This document shows, one piece after another, positions 26,095 to 35,770 of a stretch of DNA of 64,000 nt. The DNA is from Arenibacter palladensis. Lineage in GTDB: Bacteria; Bacteroidota; Bacteroidia; Flavobacteriales; Flavobacteriaceae. Position 1 is the stretch's first letter, and every line of letters begins with the position of its first letter. The stretch covers positions 1 through 64,000 of the forward strand of contig NZ_FQUX01000005.1 of assembly GCF_900129275.1 (NCBI RefSeq), read 5' to 3'. The notes under the pieces were generated by a model. The model searched no databases. It saw only the letters and a program-made list of their open reading frames with translations, and had not been told where the DNA came from. The position numbers were made by a program, and so were the translations under genes.

Positions 26095-26805
26095 CTACTG
26101 CAGTTTGAAAGTAATTGGAATACTAAACGGTACACGAACTGGTCTACCCCTTTGTTTTCCTGGAGTCATTTTTGGCAATTTACTGATAATCCTTGCAGCT
26201 TCTTCCTCCAAGTTCTTATCCGGACCTCTCATTCTTACGTTTCCGATACTACCGTCTTTTTGGATAACAAACATTACGTTAACCCTACCTTGAACTCCCA
26301 TTTCCTGGGCAATTTCTGGATAGCGAAAGTTTTTTCCAATATGCTTCTGCATCATGGAGTTGAAACAATCCCTCATTTTGTTTTTTGGTTCATTTTCACA
26401 ACCAGGAAAAATAGGAACATCCTCAATAACAGCAAAAGGTACATCCACATCCTCCTCAACTTCTTCCACCTCAACATCGGCTACTTCTATTACTTCCTCC
26501 TCTTGACTGGTTTCTGTAGACTCTATTACAGTCTCTTCCACTTCCTCCTCATCTTCAACAACCTCAATGATCTCAGGTGCTGCTGGTGGTGGTGGTGGTG
26601 GTGGTGTTTTGATTTGCTCGGTCATTGGAACTTCTTCGTCCAAAGTATCCTCCACATTCATGGTGTAATCAAAATTATTATCGTCGTCATAGGTCTTCCA
26701 CTCAAAAGCTATATACGTCAATGCCATAACCAAAACAAGACCAATAACGAAATAAAGCCCGCTATTCCTTGTTAAATCTGCTTTCGGATTCTTTTTAAGT
26801 TGCAT
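26095..26805 (-). CDS. TonB family energy transducer
   Basis: The 236-residue protein has one membrane helix (about 18-36), a proline-rich stretch of seven prolines (about 67-73) followed by a Glu/Val-rich spacer (about 80-125), and a C-terminal TonB domain with FRYPEIAQEMGVQGRVNVMF and RGRPVRVPFSIPITFKLQ. It couples inner-membrane proton motive force (through ExbBD, not encoded here) to outer-membrane receptors. The segment FPGCENEPKNKMRDCFNSMM carries two cysteines before the TonB domain, as in many Bacteroidota TonBs. The CCN codon run forms a trinucleotide repeat. Confidence 0.94.
   Translation of the reverse strand: MQLKKNPKADLTRNSGLYFVIGLVLVMALTYIAFEWKTYDDDNNFDYTMNVEDTLDEEVPMTEQIKTPPPPPPPAAPEIIEVVEDEEEVEETVIESTETSQEEEVIEVADVEVEEVEEDVDVPFAVIEDVPIFPGCENEPKNKMRDCFNSMMQKHIGKNFRYPEIAQEMGVQGRVNVMFVIQKDGSIGNVRMRGPDKNLEEEAARIISKLPKMTPGKQRGRPVRVPFSIPITFKLQ
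26585..26606. repeat. GGT trinucleotide repeat inside tonB
   Basis: A run of about seven GGT units on the plus strand (ACC on the coding strand) encodes the polyproline hinge of TonB. Changes in unit number would lengthen the hinge but keep the frame. Confidence 0.85.
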
Positions 26806-27047
26806 AATTCTTAATTTTTAATGTTCGCTAATTTATATATTTATTTTATCTGTTTAAAACTTTTTGTTAAAAAAAATACAAATAAATTCAAACAGGTCAT
26901 TGGGCTCCAAAGTATCCTATTATATGTAACCAAAGGCCCTGAACGCAACTAAGTGGAAGTATCTCAATTTCCAAATATCCATTCCATTAAGAACCAGCAG
27001 GTTGCGCCTTTCTACTTAGAACACACCCCAAATTACTCAAAAAAATA

Positions 27048-27449
27048 CTATTTCATCCACTTTAAAGAAGTTTTTCCCGAGAAAATGTATTTTACCGAAA
27101 AACTTCCGAACAATGCCCCCAAACTATTTGCCAAAACATCCAGCAAATCGGGCTCTCTATTTTTTGTGGCCACACCTTGAAGCACCTCAATAATTATACC
27201 ATAAACAACTGCGTATAAAACTATTTTCACAATCGCTTTCTTCAAGGGAGTATTTCTTCGGTCCATTTCCCTAAAGGCAAAACAACCTAAAGCCGTAAAT
27301 ACAAAATAAAAAGAAAAATGTACCAACTTGTCAAAATGTGGAATTTCAATGGACGGCACACTATCTTCCTCAAAAGAAAATAAGCTGAGCGTTGTTATGA
27401 ACACCACCCAGCTTATAAACAAGATTGTAAAAAAATATTTTTTAAGCAC
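27048..27449 (-). CDS. VanZ-like family membrane protein
   Basis: The 133-residue protein has four membrane helices and the VanZ signature [22 protein letters not shown] plus [25 protein letters not shown]. The His in the first motif and the Glu and Asp residues in the second are conserved in the family, whose function outside teicoplanin resistance is unknown. It overlaps the end of gcvH by eight bases and so is likely translated with it; gcvH-vanZ pairing is frequent in Flavobacteriia. Confidence 0.88.
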   Translation of the reverse strand: MLKKYFFTILFISWVVFITTLSLFSFEEDSVPSIEIPHFDKLVHFSFYFVFTALGCFAFREMDRRNTPLKKAIVKIVLYAVVYGIIIEVLQGVATKNREPDLLDVLANSLGALFGSFSVKYIFSGKTSLKWMK

Positions 27450-27822
27450 CTACAAGTTCTTTGTACTCCGCATCGCTAAGTAAGCCTTCTACTTCGGAAG
27501 AATCGCTAATTTTCACTTTAATGATCCAACCATCACCATAAGGATCAGTATTTACCTTTTCCGGCTCATCTTCAAGTGATTCATTAAAAGCTATAATTTC
27601 CCCGCTTAAGGGAAGAAAAAGATCGGAAACCGTCTTTACGGCCTCAACCGTTCCAAAAACCTCATCCTTGTCCAAGGTTTCGTCCAAGGTCTCCACTTCC
27701 ACATAAACGATATCACCAAGTTCCCCTTGGGCAAAATCAGTAATCCCGACTATAGCGGTATCGCCTTCTATTCTGACCCATTCATGGTCTTTTGTGTACT
27801 TTAAATCTGAAGGTATATTCAT
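27442..27822 (-). CDS. gcvH: Glycine cleavage system H protein
   Basis: GcvH (126 residues) carries the lipoyl arm that shuttles aminomethyl groups between the P, T and L proteins. The lipoylated Lys63 lies in the classic [11 protein letters not shown] setting, with [10 protein letters not shown] at the N-terminus and [11 protein letters not shown] near the C-terminus. No gcvP or gcvT is in the window, as usual in Bacteroidota. The promoter at 27844-27874 makes it the first gene of a gcvH-vanZ operon. Confidence 0.96.
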   Translation of the reverse strand: MNIPSDLKYTKDHEWVRIEGDTAIVGITDFAQGELGDIVYVEVETLDETLDKDEVFGTVEAVKTVSDLFLPLSGEIIAFNESLEDEPEKVNTDPYGDGWIIKVKISDSSEVEGLLSDAEYKELVGA

Positions 27823-27843
27823 TATCTAAATTTGTTAAGGCAA

Positions 27844-27874
27844 CAAATGTAAAAGAATATCTTTTGTTAATCAA
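27844..27874 (-). promoter_or_regulatory. Promoter of gcvH-vanZ
   Basis: On the minus strand TTG (27872-27874) is followed after 20 bases by TACATTTG (27844-27851), an exact -7 consensus, 22 bases before the gcvH ATG. Confidence 0.62.
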
Positions 27875-27944
27875 AAAACTCATTTAAACTTTTTGGTCCA
27901 CTTGGAAATTAAATTCATTAACCAACAACCCCTACTTGTTTAAA

Positions 27945-30900
27945 CTAGTTTCCAAAATTATACCTCAAGGTAAATCCAGTATTTATAGAAGTTTGGGGAA
28001 AAGCAGTGGATACTGCAAATTTGGAAAAGGAATGATCGTAAAAAAACAATGCGTTCAAACTCTTGCTCAAAGCATAATCGGCCACAAATTTTATGGACAT
28101 TAAATTTTGTCCGGAAGTAATTTGATTGTTATCTATGTCCAAGTTTCTTATTATGGTGATATTATCCCTAAGGGTAACGTCCGCCTTTAGATTCAAATCC
28201 CCTTTTAAACGCTGTTGCTCACCACCTATATTGGTTACAAACTTTACATCCTTAAAACGATACCCAAGTCCAACGGTATATTCCTTGCCATTGATCTCTG
28301 TCATTAAACTATTATCAAAACTTAAGGACAATGCCCTGTCCGTTCTGATCTCGGCAAGTATACTGAGGGAGTTCTGCATTTCAAAATCCACTCTCATCAA
28401 TGGGTTAAACTGATCCGTAAGCACCACGTTGTTCATAATATTGACCGGTAAAAAATCCTGGTTTTCAGAGTTTATAGGCTCCATACCCTCATTGAGCAAC
28501 TGAGTACGCGTTAAATTGGTTTGAAACGAATTTATACTGTATGCCGCCCTATAGCCGTGACTAAGGGAAAAACGTTTAAATTTCTTCTTAAACCAAGGAT
28601 TACGCATTAATCCGGTATATTTAATGTTCCAATTGGGAATGGGAATACTTCTAAAAGCATCCAAACTCACCTTATTGGGGTCCTTACCTGTATAAGCGGC
28701 AAAAAAAGCAGGCAGCAGAACATCTTGACTAGTCTTACCATATCTTTCTGGAAAACCGTCATCATCCACCTCACCGGTGTCATGGTTTCTTTCGGTAACA
28801 ATCCTATTGGCTATTGTAATCCTATTGTCCTTAAAGGTTTGAAAACTGTCCGAACTAAATTCATCACTCTTATTAAAAACAGTACCGATCATTAAAGTGG
28901 AAATACTAAAATTACCGTAGTTGTTCCCTAGAAGGTTCACATATTCAAATGTGTCATTACCCAAATCCTCTACATTAAAAGTCTCTTGGTAACTTTCGGA
29001 CATTTGTCTATCGGCCACAAGGTCTATTGTTAAATCCCTAGTAGGTTGCGCCGTTGCCGTTATATTTAACTGTTTATTGGTATTCTGAATATATTGTTGG
29101 TTAAATTCCGGGAAGGTGGTCAGCCATCCGTTTCTGGCCGCCTCATACCTAACATCGGCCTGACTACCAAAAACAAATCCTATGGTCGGCTTTGCTGTAC
29201 CAATAAAACCTACAGACCTGGTATAACCTGGCAATACCTTACCACTGTTCTGACTATAGGTTACGTTGACGCGTTTTACCATGGTAAGTACATCTATAAA
29301 TGCATTGTAGCCAGACCCACCAGCTTTTTTATCATTTTTGGCATCTTCATTGGATGCCGGGTTGCCCGCCTTATCCAAACGAGTTGGTTTTGCAACTGCG
29401 CCTTTGGTATCCTTCCTACCTAAACCAAGGAAATCATAGAACTTTTGCATGGTCAAGGAGGCCGTTAAATTATGTGTACTGGCATTCTGTACCGTGTTAA
29501 TATCCTCTCCGGCCACTTCGTTCAATGCATCCCCTCCCCTTTGCCAGTCAAAATTACTGGTATAGGTGTATTGGGCATTAATAAAATCGAAAGCAGGAAT
29601 TTTGTTCAAAGGCAATTCATAATTCAATTGCATTTCCTGGGAATGCCTATTGGGCTCCCCAAGATCGAAAAATCCGTCCCACAATCCCAAAGCCTGATCT
29701 ATTTCCGAATCCGGATTACCCTCTTCCGAAAAATAATTCCTTACAATATTGTTGTTGGAAGCGGTAAGGTTTAATCGCAAGGATTTTGTTAGACTATAGT
29801 TGATGGCATATTGCCAATTGAAAAGATAATTCCTTTGCTGTAGAAAAGGTAGTTCCAACTTCTCCACCCCAGGTTCAAAAACATCCCTAAACTTTTGTTG
29901 ATTAAATGATCTGTTAATATTGGATTGCAACGAAACACTGGCAGGCAGAACATTTAGATTTAATTCTTTTAGCCACTTCCAATATTTCCCGGTAAACAGG
30001 GAATCCTTCTTGGCAAATGGTTCTACGGGTAGAGGTTTAAAATTATGGTTATAAACAAAACCTGTTACCACATTCTGATCCCTTAGCTCATCGATCTCAA
30101 AATCCCTATGGTTTACTTCGTTATAGGAATAATTAAAAGTGAAGTTCTCAATGTCATAAAAATTGGCCTCCGCCTCTTCGCCCCTATCCTTTCTTACCCC
30201 AATAAAATTTATACTGGTCCTTTTGGTATAATCTTCAGCCTGCTGTCTTATTGCCTCGGCATCCTCTGGTGTTTCTGCAGCTGCAATGCGATCTTCCAAT
30301 TTTAGATCGTCATAGACTGGATCAAATTCTGGGGTAATCAACTGTTCCGAAATACCATAATTAAAAGGTAATTGCAGACCCCACTTTTTTGGGAACAATT
30401 GACCAATATTCACATTGGTGACCACATCATAGGAAATGGCATCTTCACGTGCCCGTTCATTGGGCATCTGATCTATAGCCCCGAACCCAGAAGTACTTTT
30501 GCTACCAGTGGCGGATACATTGGCGAAATCTGCCATATTCATATCCATGGCAGCAATAGCGGCCCATCCCCCGTTATTATCCAATCCCGATAGGCGCAAT
30601 TCATTAAACCACACCTCTCCCCTAGCCGGAAGGTCGTCATCGTTCTTAACACCCACCATCATACTCCGGATAGCTCCCAAAGACGGATTTCCACGGATAC
30701 CAATACGCACTTTACCTAGTGTTCGTGGATCAAATTCATTTACCTGGACAACCTCACCATTGTCTATTTCATAATAATTGATGGTGCTAAGGGTCTGGGC
30801 AGCTATTCCGGCAGATTTTACTTTGGACAGATCATCCAAAGAAAGGTCCAGTTCATTTACATCCGGCCATATCTCGCTTTCCGAACTTGCTCCGTGAGGC

Positions 30901-33900
30901 GTTAGCTGTAAAGGCAATTCTATTTGATAATAATTCTGGGTAAAATCCGAACCTATCCTAATAAACCCAACCAAGGGTGTTTCGTCATTGGCATAATCCG
31001 AATCTACAATCTCTTCGGCATGCATAAACATCTTTAAGCTTTTATATTGCCTTACATCAATATCCAAATTTTTAAAGACCCCTCTGGAATCCTGAGGTTC
31101 CAAGTTCTCCACTACAAATGACAAGGATTGTTCATTCTGCCTTATAATAGTATTATTGTTGTTCAGCCTTTCACGTTGTACACCAGGAGGCAAAACATAA
31201 GGTATTGGGGTTCGTGCAGCATTTTCCTCTATGTTTACAGCATTAACATCCACCAAGGTACCATCATCGGTAGGATCCCCATCTACATCCGGTTGCAAAG
31301 ATTTGGCATATGTACGCCAATCCCCGCGCACTAGGTCCAAGGTAGCAAAACGCAATACCACATTACTTGAAAACCCTGTTAGGTACATCCGCATAAAACT
31401 TATAGACCTAAAATCGCTTATACCGCCTACGGCATCCGTAAAATCGGATAAAGGTATCTTGTACTGTATCCATCGTTCGTTCAAGGTATTACCGTTGGGC
31501 AAAGACCTGGTAACCCCTTCCTTAATATCCGTTACATACTTGTCATTAACAGTAGTCCCTGGTTTAATATTAATACGGTATTCGTAATAACTATTTACCG
31601 TATTCATGGTTCCGTCCCTGTCTATATCCTCTACATCGGGCAAAGTTGTGGATCCCCTGTCCGAATTGGTCAATTGTACCGGAGAGTTCCCATCGGGGTT
31701 ATTGTAGTTAAGATATCTTTCCAAAATACTACCTTCTCTGTTCAAAAAGTACTCGTAATTATCCAATGCAGGATCTTCCGCCGGACCATTATAGGTAATT
31801 CCGCCCTCAAAGGTATAAGTAGCCTCCTCTGCATCGGTTAGACCATCAAAACCAATATCCTGTAAACCTCTGTTATTCTCATCTGCGTCAAAGGCATATA
31901 TCAAAGATTGGGTTGCCGGAACCTTTCCCCAATTCGTTTTATAGGTAAGATCATTGGATACGGGATCTACTGGCAAACCATTTTCATATTGCTTCCTTCC
32001 ATCAGGCAAAATATCCTCGGAAATATTACCTAGGTTGATCACTAGATCCCCAGCACTTGTTGCTATACCATCCACATAGGGATCCAGTACCCAAAACTGA
32101 ACGTACTCCACGTTGGACTGCTCAAAATTGGTACTGCTCAAGGATCTCATTATCCCTGCCCATTTATCCTGCGGCTGTTCCGTAGTAAAATTTGGATTTG
32201 CATTGTAGGGACCTTTCATATCAGGGTAATAAGCTATGTCCAAAGTATTTTGGGCCAAAGTCTGCCCTTGGGCAACATCCTGATTAAAAACATCCTGTAT
32301 ATAAATTCTTCTGGTTTCGTTTGTGGAAATATCATCATCACTCAACGCGGTAGGCCGCTGATTGGAATAAAAAATGGGATCTACGGTATACCAAGCCATT
32401 TTTGCCCTGCCAAATCCAGACTCCAAACTATTAGTCGTGGTCGTAAATTCCACGGGCGGACTCGCCATGGACCAGCCAAGAAACGAACGGATATCGATAA
32501 GCGATTGTGCTCCTTCAAAATCGTCCAAATAGGTGGTGGTTTCTCCTTCAAAATCCGCATTCTTGGGAGAACTTGGACTTAAAAAGGCAACTTCCCCACG
32601 AACAGACAAGTTGGAAGGAACATCCGTATCTATATTTGGCAATTTATTGACCAATCTGGTCAAAAATGGCACCTCAGTGGAAAAATTACTGTTGAGGCCG
32701 AATATTGTATTGTTTACTGGCTCTATTCCATAATTGGATTTCTGCGTCAAGGGTTTTTCATTCAAATTGAGCAAAGTACCTCCAAGCACAAAATTTTTGT
32801 TGAATTGATGCTCCACATTTACACCGGTAAAACGTCTGGTCTGCTGTCCAAAAACCGCATTGTTCTCCACAGAAATATTGATGGGCGTATTGGAAGCCTC
32901 CAAACTTGGGTCCAAAATCTGCACCGTTCCCGACTGATAATTTACAGTGTAATCTATGCCTTCCTGCAACTGCCTACCTCCGGCCGTAACCCTTACGGAT
33001 CCCTGCGGAACATTGAATGCCCCAATAGGTATCCCATTGGTCCCCTGAGATTTATAAGTACCTTTTAGAATAAACCTATTCTTATCCGCGTCCTGTTGGG
33101 CGGCCGCCGTTGGAAGCGAGTACATATTCCTAAAGACGTACTTCTGTTGATTGGCGTTATAACCTTGATCATTGTCCACGTCATAGGTACCACCACCCAG
33201 AAGGTTAAATAAATATTCCCCAAAAGGTTCAACTTTTGTAAATATGATGCTCCCCGTTTGAGAGTTTATTGTAATGCCTTCCACATAATCGAAAAATCCA
33301 TCCCCTCCGCTTTGTAGATCATTATAGGCATTTAGCCTATCCAAATTAAAAACATCCAACAATATCCTATCTTCCAACGGTTTGGGGGTAGATGGCCATC
33401 CGGAACCGACACCTGATTCTACCGGGGTAATATAATTTCTCGGAGTGGTTTCCGCATATAATATGTTCAACTTAAAATCCTCCTGACTCAATTGGTAAGC
33501 GCCAGTAGCGTATATATTCTTCATCATTAGATCCCATATAGGATCTACAACATTGGTAATATTACTTTTTAACAATTTAAGGATCAGGGTATTGTTGTTT
33601 ACAGGTATTTCTGCTCCTGCCGATACCGTTGTAGCATCCACACCTCCATTGGCAAACTCTCCCACCTGATAGACTTCCCCATTATAAGTATATTGAAAGG
33701 CGACCCCCAAAACTTCATCATTGCTCAACCTTTGGTTTAGGGATATGTATCCCAATTGGGAATTAAAGGTAAAGTCCCTACCCTGCTCCAGTTTTCTGGC
33801 ATTCTCCAAAATAGCATAATCAAACCCCTGATTAACGGTATACCCGGGCACATTAAAACCCGATTGAACAGTAGCTATATCGCGAATACTACTTGTAAGG

Positions 33901-35126
33901 GCTCCTCCAGACCCAATTTGGAGAGGATCAAAATCATTGGCACCGTTCCTCGGCAAATTACCGGCAGCGGAACTATTAAAGAATCCAGCCGGATCTCCAT
34001 TGATCTGCCCTATCCTTGTCTTTTCTGGTTGTACCTCCCCCAAATCCTGGATCGCAACAACGTTTCTAATATTCACAGTTTGCTGGCTCCTATTGGTAAT
34101 CCATACTTCCAACCTTGTAATCTGGACCTGGCTCCTTATATATGGATAGTTAACAAGTGCAGCATCATAATTATCCCTAAAATAATGTGCCAAGAAAAAG
34201 TGTTTATCGGCATCATAATCCTGGGCCCTAAGCTCGAAGTCGTTCACCGTACCTCCCCCTTGTGCCACTACAGTATTGCTCTGGGATCTTTGTTCCGAAA
34301 ACACGGCAGTAACCCTGGTCTTCCCAAATTGCAGTTCGGTCTTTACCCCAAAAAGGCTCTGTGCCCCTGTTATTAAGGAGCTATTAAGAGGCATACTAAC
34401 ATTACCTACTTCGATCTTCTGAAGTATATCGTCCTCAGATGGCGTGTAGTCCAACTTGACCAAATTCTGAAAATCAAAGGTAGCTTCAGTATCATAATTG
34501 GCAGTTACCTGTAGTCGCTCCCCAATTTTTCCCAACATACTTAAGCTTATCCGTTGGTCAAAATCAAAGGAAAGATTGGTTCGGTTACGCGGGGACAGGG
34601 ATGGATTGTCGTTTTTTTGCCAGATTACCCCAAGATCCATCGCCACCGATCCTTGCGGAATCACTTCAATGGTATTACCTCCAAAGACACTTTCAAAAAA
34701 GCTGTTATTTACATAGAAATTGGGAAGTAAATTTTTACGGGCCGCATCACTACCCTCCTTTTTACCGGAAAAAGCATCGATTTTCTCCTTAAAATAGGAC
34801 TTCATACCCTCGCGGCGCACAAGCTCCAAATATTGGTCCGGGGTAAGGATAACGGGATAATTGATATCAAAATCCCCAACACTTACCGTGTAGATATATC
34901 TGTCCAGATTGGGGTCATAAGTATATTTTGAAACTATGCTGTCCGGGTTTTCCATTTTCAGTTTCCCCAGAGCAACACCAGTTTTTAGCGAATCCACTTC
35001 CTGCTCAATGGCATCTTCCCCTTCTACCTCCTGAGCTAGGGAAGTACCCATGGTGCCCAAGAAAATAAATAGCAGGATAGTAAGCTTAAATGATGATTTA
35101 AGATAAAATTTTGCCCCTTTTTTCAA
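27945..35126 (-). CDS. sprA: Gliding motility / type IX secretion translocon SprA (SOV)
   Basis: The 2393-residue protein is the size and type of SprA, the giant outer-membrane beta-barrel through which type IX cargo leaves the cell. A signal peptide (LTILLFIFLGTMGTSLAQ) is followed by long runs of amphipathic strands and periplasmic loops. The C-terminus ends in a barrel strand (SINTGFTLRYNFGN). The order ruvA then sprA with only five bases between, and gcvH after it, is the classic gliding-bacteria arrangement. Its presence implies that the cell secretes type IX cargo; surface gliding is likely but not proven. The partner genes (gldK-N, sprE, sprT, porV) are not in this window. Confidence 0.95.
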   Translation of the reverse strand: MKKGAKFYLKSSFKLTILLFIFLGTMGTSLAQEVEGEDAIEQEVDSLKTGVALGKLKMENPDSIVSKYTYDPNLDRYIYTVSVGDFDINYPVILTPDQYLELVRREGMKSYFKEKIDAFSGKKEGSDAARKNLLPNFYVNNSFFESVFGGNTIEVIPQGSVAMDLGVIWQKNDNPSLSPRNRTNLSFDFDQRISLSMLGKIGERLQVTANYDTEATFDFQNLVKLDYTPSEDDILQKIEVGNVSMPLNSSLITGAQSLFGVKTELQFGKTRVTAVFSEQRSQSNTVVAQGGGTVNDFELRAQDYDADKHFFLAHYFRDNYDAALVNYPYIRSQVQITRLEVWITNRSQQTVNIRNVVAIQDLGEVQPEKTRIGQINGDPAGFFNSSAAGNLPRNGANDFDPLQIGSGGALTSSIRDIATVQSGFNVPGYTVNQGFDYAILENARKLEQGRDFTFNSQLGYISLNQRLSNDEVLGVAFQYTYNGEVYQVGEFANGGVDATTVSAGAEIPVNNNTLILKLLKSNITNVVDPIWDLMMKNIYATGAYQLSQEDFKLNILYAETTPRNYITPVESGVGSGWPSTPKPLEDRILLDVFNLDRLNAYNDLQSGGDGFFDYVEGITINSQTGSIIFTKVEPFGEYLFNLLGGGTYDVDNDQGYNANQQKYVFRNMYSLPTAAAQQDADKNRFILKGTYKSQGTNGIPIGAFNVPQGSVRVTAGGRQLQEGIDYTVNYQSGTVQILDPSLEASNTPINISVENNAVFGQQTRRFTGVNVEHQFNKNFVLGGTLLNLNEKPLTQKSNYGIEPVNNTIFGLNSNFSTEVPFLTRLVNKLPNIDTDVPSNLSVRGEVAFLSPSSPKNADFEGETTTYLDDFEGAQSLIDIRSFLGWSMASPPVEFTTTTNSLESGFGRAKMAWYTVDPIFYSNQRPTALSDDDISTNETRRIYIQDVFNQDVAQGQTLAQNTLDIAYYPDMKGPYNANPNFTTEQPQDKWAGIMRSLSSTNFEQSNVEYVQFWVLDPYVDGIATSAGDLVINLGNISEDILPDGRKQYENGLPVDPVSNDLTYKTNWGKVPATQSLIYAFDADENNRGLQDIGFDGLTDAEEATYTFEGGITYNGPAEDPALDNYEYFLNREGSILERYLNYNNPDGNSPVQLTNSDRGSTTLPDVEDIDRDGTMNTVNSYYEYRINIKPGTTVNDKYVTDIKEGVTRSLPNGNTLNERWIQYKIPLSDFTDAVGGISDFRSISFMRMYLTGFSSNVVLRFATLDLVRGDWRTYAKSLQPDVDGDPTDDGTLVDVNAVNIEENAARTPIPYVLPPGVQRERLNNNNTIIRQNEQSLSFVVENLEPQDSRGVFKNLDIDVRQYKSLKMFMHAEEIVDSDYANDETPLVGFIRIGSDFTQNYYQIELPLQLTPHGASSESEIWPDVNELDLSLDDLSKVKSAGIAAQTLSTINYYEIDNGEVVQVNEFDPRTLGKVRIGIRGNPSLGAIRSMMVGVKNDDDLPARGEVWFNELRLSGLDNNGGWAAIAAMDMNMADFANVSATGSKSTSGFGAIDQMPNERAREDAISYDVVTNVNIGQLFPKKWGLQLPFNYGISEQLITPEFDPVYDDLKLEDRIAAAETPEDAEAIRQQAEDYTKRTSINFIGVRKDRGEEAEANFYDIENFTFNYSYNEVNHRDFEIDELRDQNVVTGFVYNHNFKPLPVEPFAKKDSLFTGKYWKWLKELNLNVLPASVSLQSNINRSFNQQKFRDVFEPGVEKLELPFLQQRNYLFNWQYAINYSLTKSLRLNLTASNNNIVRNYFSEEGNPDSEIDQALGLWDGFFDLGEPNRHSQEMQLNYELPLNKIPAFDFINAQYTYTSNFDWQRGGDALNEVAGEDINTVQNASTHNLTASLTMQKFYDFLGLGRKDTKGAVAKPTRLDKAGNPASNEDAKNDKKAGGSGYNAFIDVLTMVKRVNVTYSQNSGKVLPGYTRSVGFIGTAKPTIGFVFGSQADVRYEAARNGWLTTFPEFNQQYIQNTNKQLNITATAQPTRDLTIDLVADRQMSESYQETFNVEDLGNDTFEYVNLLGNNYGNFSISTLMIGTVFNKSDEFSSDSFQTFKDNRITIANRIVTERNHDTGEVDDDGFPERYGKTSQDVLLPAFFAAYTGKDPNKVSLDAFRSIPIPNWNIKYTGLMRNPWFKKKFKRFSLSHGYRAAYSINSFQTNLTRTQLLNEGMEPINSENQDFLPVNIMNNVVLTDQFNPLMRVDFEMQNSLSILAEIRTDRALSLSFDNSLMTEINGKEYTVGLGYRFKDVKFVTNIGGEQQRLKGDLNLKADVTLRDNITIIRNLDIDNNQITSGQNLMSIKFVADYALSKSLNALFFYDHSFSKFAVSTAFPQTSINTGFTLRYNFGN

Positions 35127-35131
35127 ACTTG

Positions 35132-35713
35132 TTATAAATTTTTAAGCGCAAATTTTATAATGTCCTCTACGCTTAGTCCAGGGTCTTGGGCAACTACTTT
35201 ATCCACAACCTTTTCAGCTTGCTTGCGGACAAAACCAAGAACCTCTAATGCAGATAACGCTTCATCTTTATTTGTATTGTTTGATGGGACGGAAAGTTCA
35301 TCAATATCGTAGACTTTTAAAACCTTGTCCTTTAGGTCCAGAATTACCCTCTGGGCCGTTTTGGCACCGATACCCTTTATTCCTTGGATAGTGGGCACAT
35401 CTCCCGTTGCAATGGCATCCCTTATTTGTGCCGGGGACAGGGAGGACAACATGGTTCTGGCCGTACTGGATCCTATTCCGGATACGGATAAAAGCAATCT
35501 AAATATTTCCCTTTCGGACTTCTCGAAGAAGCCGAACAAAGTATGTGAATCTTCCTTTACCTGTAAATGGGTGTACAGTTGAATGCTTTCCGAATCCCCA
35601 ATTTTTGAAAACGTGTGTAACGAAATATTTACAAAATATCCCACTCCGGCACATTCAATTACAATATGGGTGGGATTTTTTTCTACAAGTTTTCCTTTTA
35701 AATGGGTAATCAT
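35132..35713 (-). CDS. ruvA: Holliday junction branch migration subunit RuvA
   Basis: RuvA (193 residues) binds four-way DNA junctions and recruits RuvB. The N-terminal OB fold (MITHLKGKLVEKNPTHIVIE), the two helix-hairpin-helix motifs (LLSVSGIGSSTARTMLSS, IQGIKGIGAKTAQRVILDLK) and the C-terminal three-helix domain (DEALSALEVLGF) are all present. It lies between maeB and sprA. RuvB is encoded separately 5 kb upstream on the same strand. Confidence 0.96.
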   Translation of the reverse strand: MITHLKGKLVEKNPTHIVIECAGVGYFVNISLHTFSKIGDSESIQLYTHLQVKEDSHTLFGFFEKSEREIFRLLLSVSGIGSSTARTMLSSLSPAQIRDAIATGDVPTIQGIKGIGAKTAQRVILDLKDKVLKVYDIDELSVPSNNTNKDEALSALEVLGFVRKQAEKVVDKVVAQDPGLSVEDIIKFALKNL

Positions 35714-35770
35714 TGGCTATTGCTGGTTTCATGTTTCAAGGTATCTTGAAACTAGAATTATTTAAACTAT

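Noticed and set aside
26585-26606. CRISPR or other structured repeat at the GGT run
   Set aside because: It is a simple trinucleotide repeat within tonB with no spacers.
26152-26775. A 207-residue plus-strand frame with a poly-Trp run
   Set aside because: Antisense of tonB; the poly-Trp is the reverse of the polyproline codons.
33756-34376. A 206-residue plus-strand frame opposite sprA
   Set aside because: Antisense shadow of the sprA coding sequence; no signal, domain or promoter.
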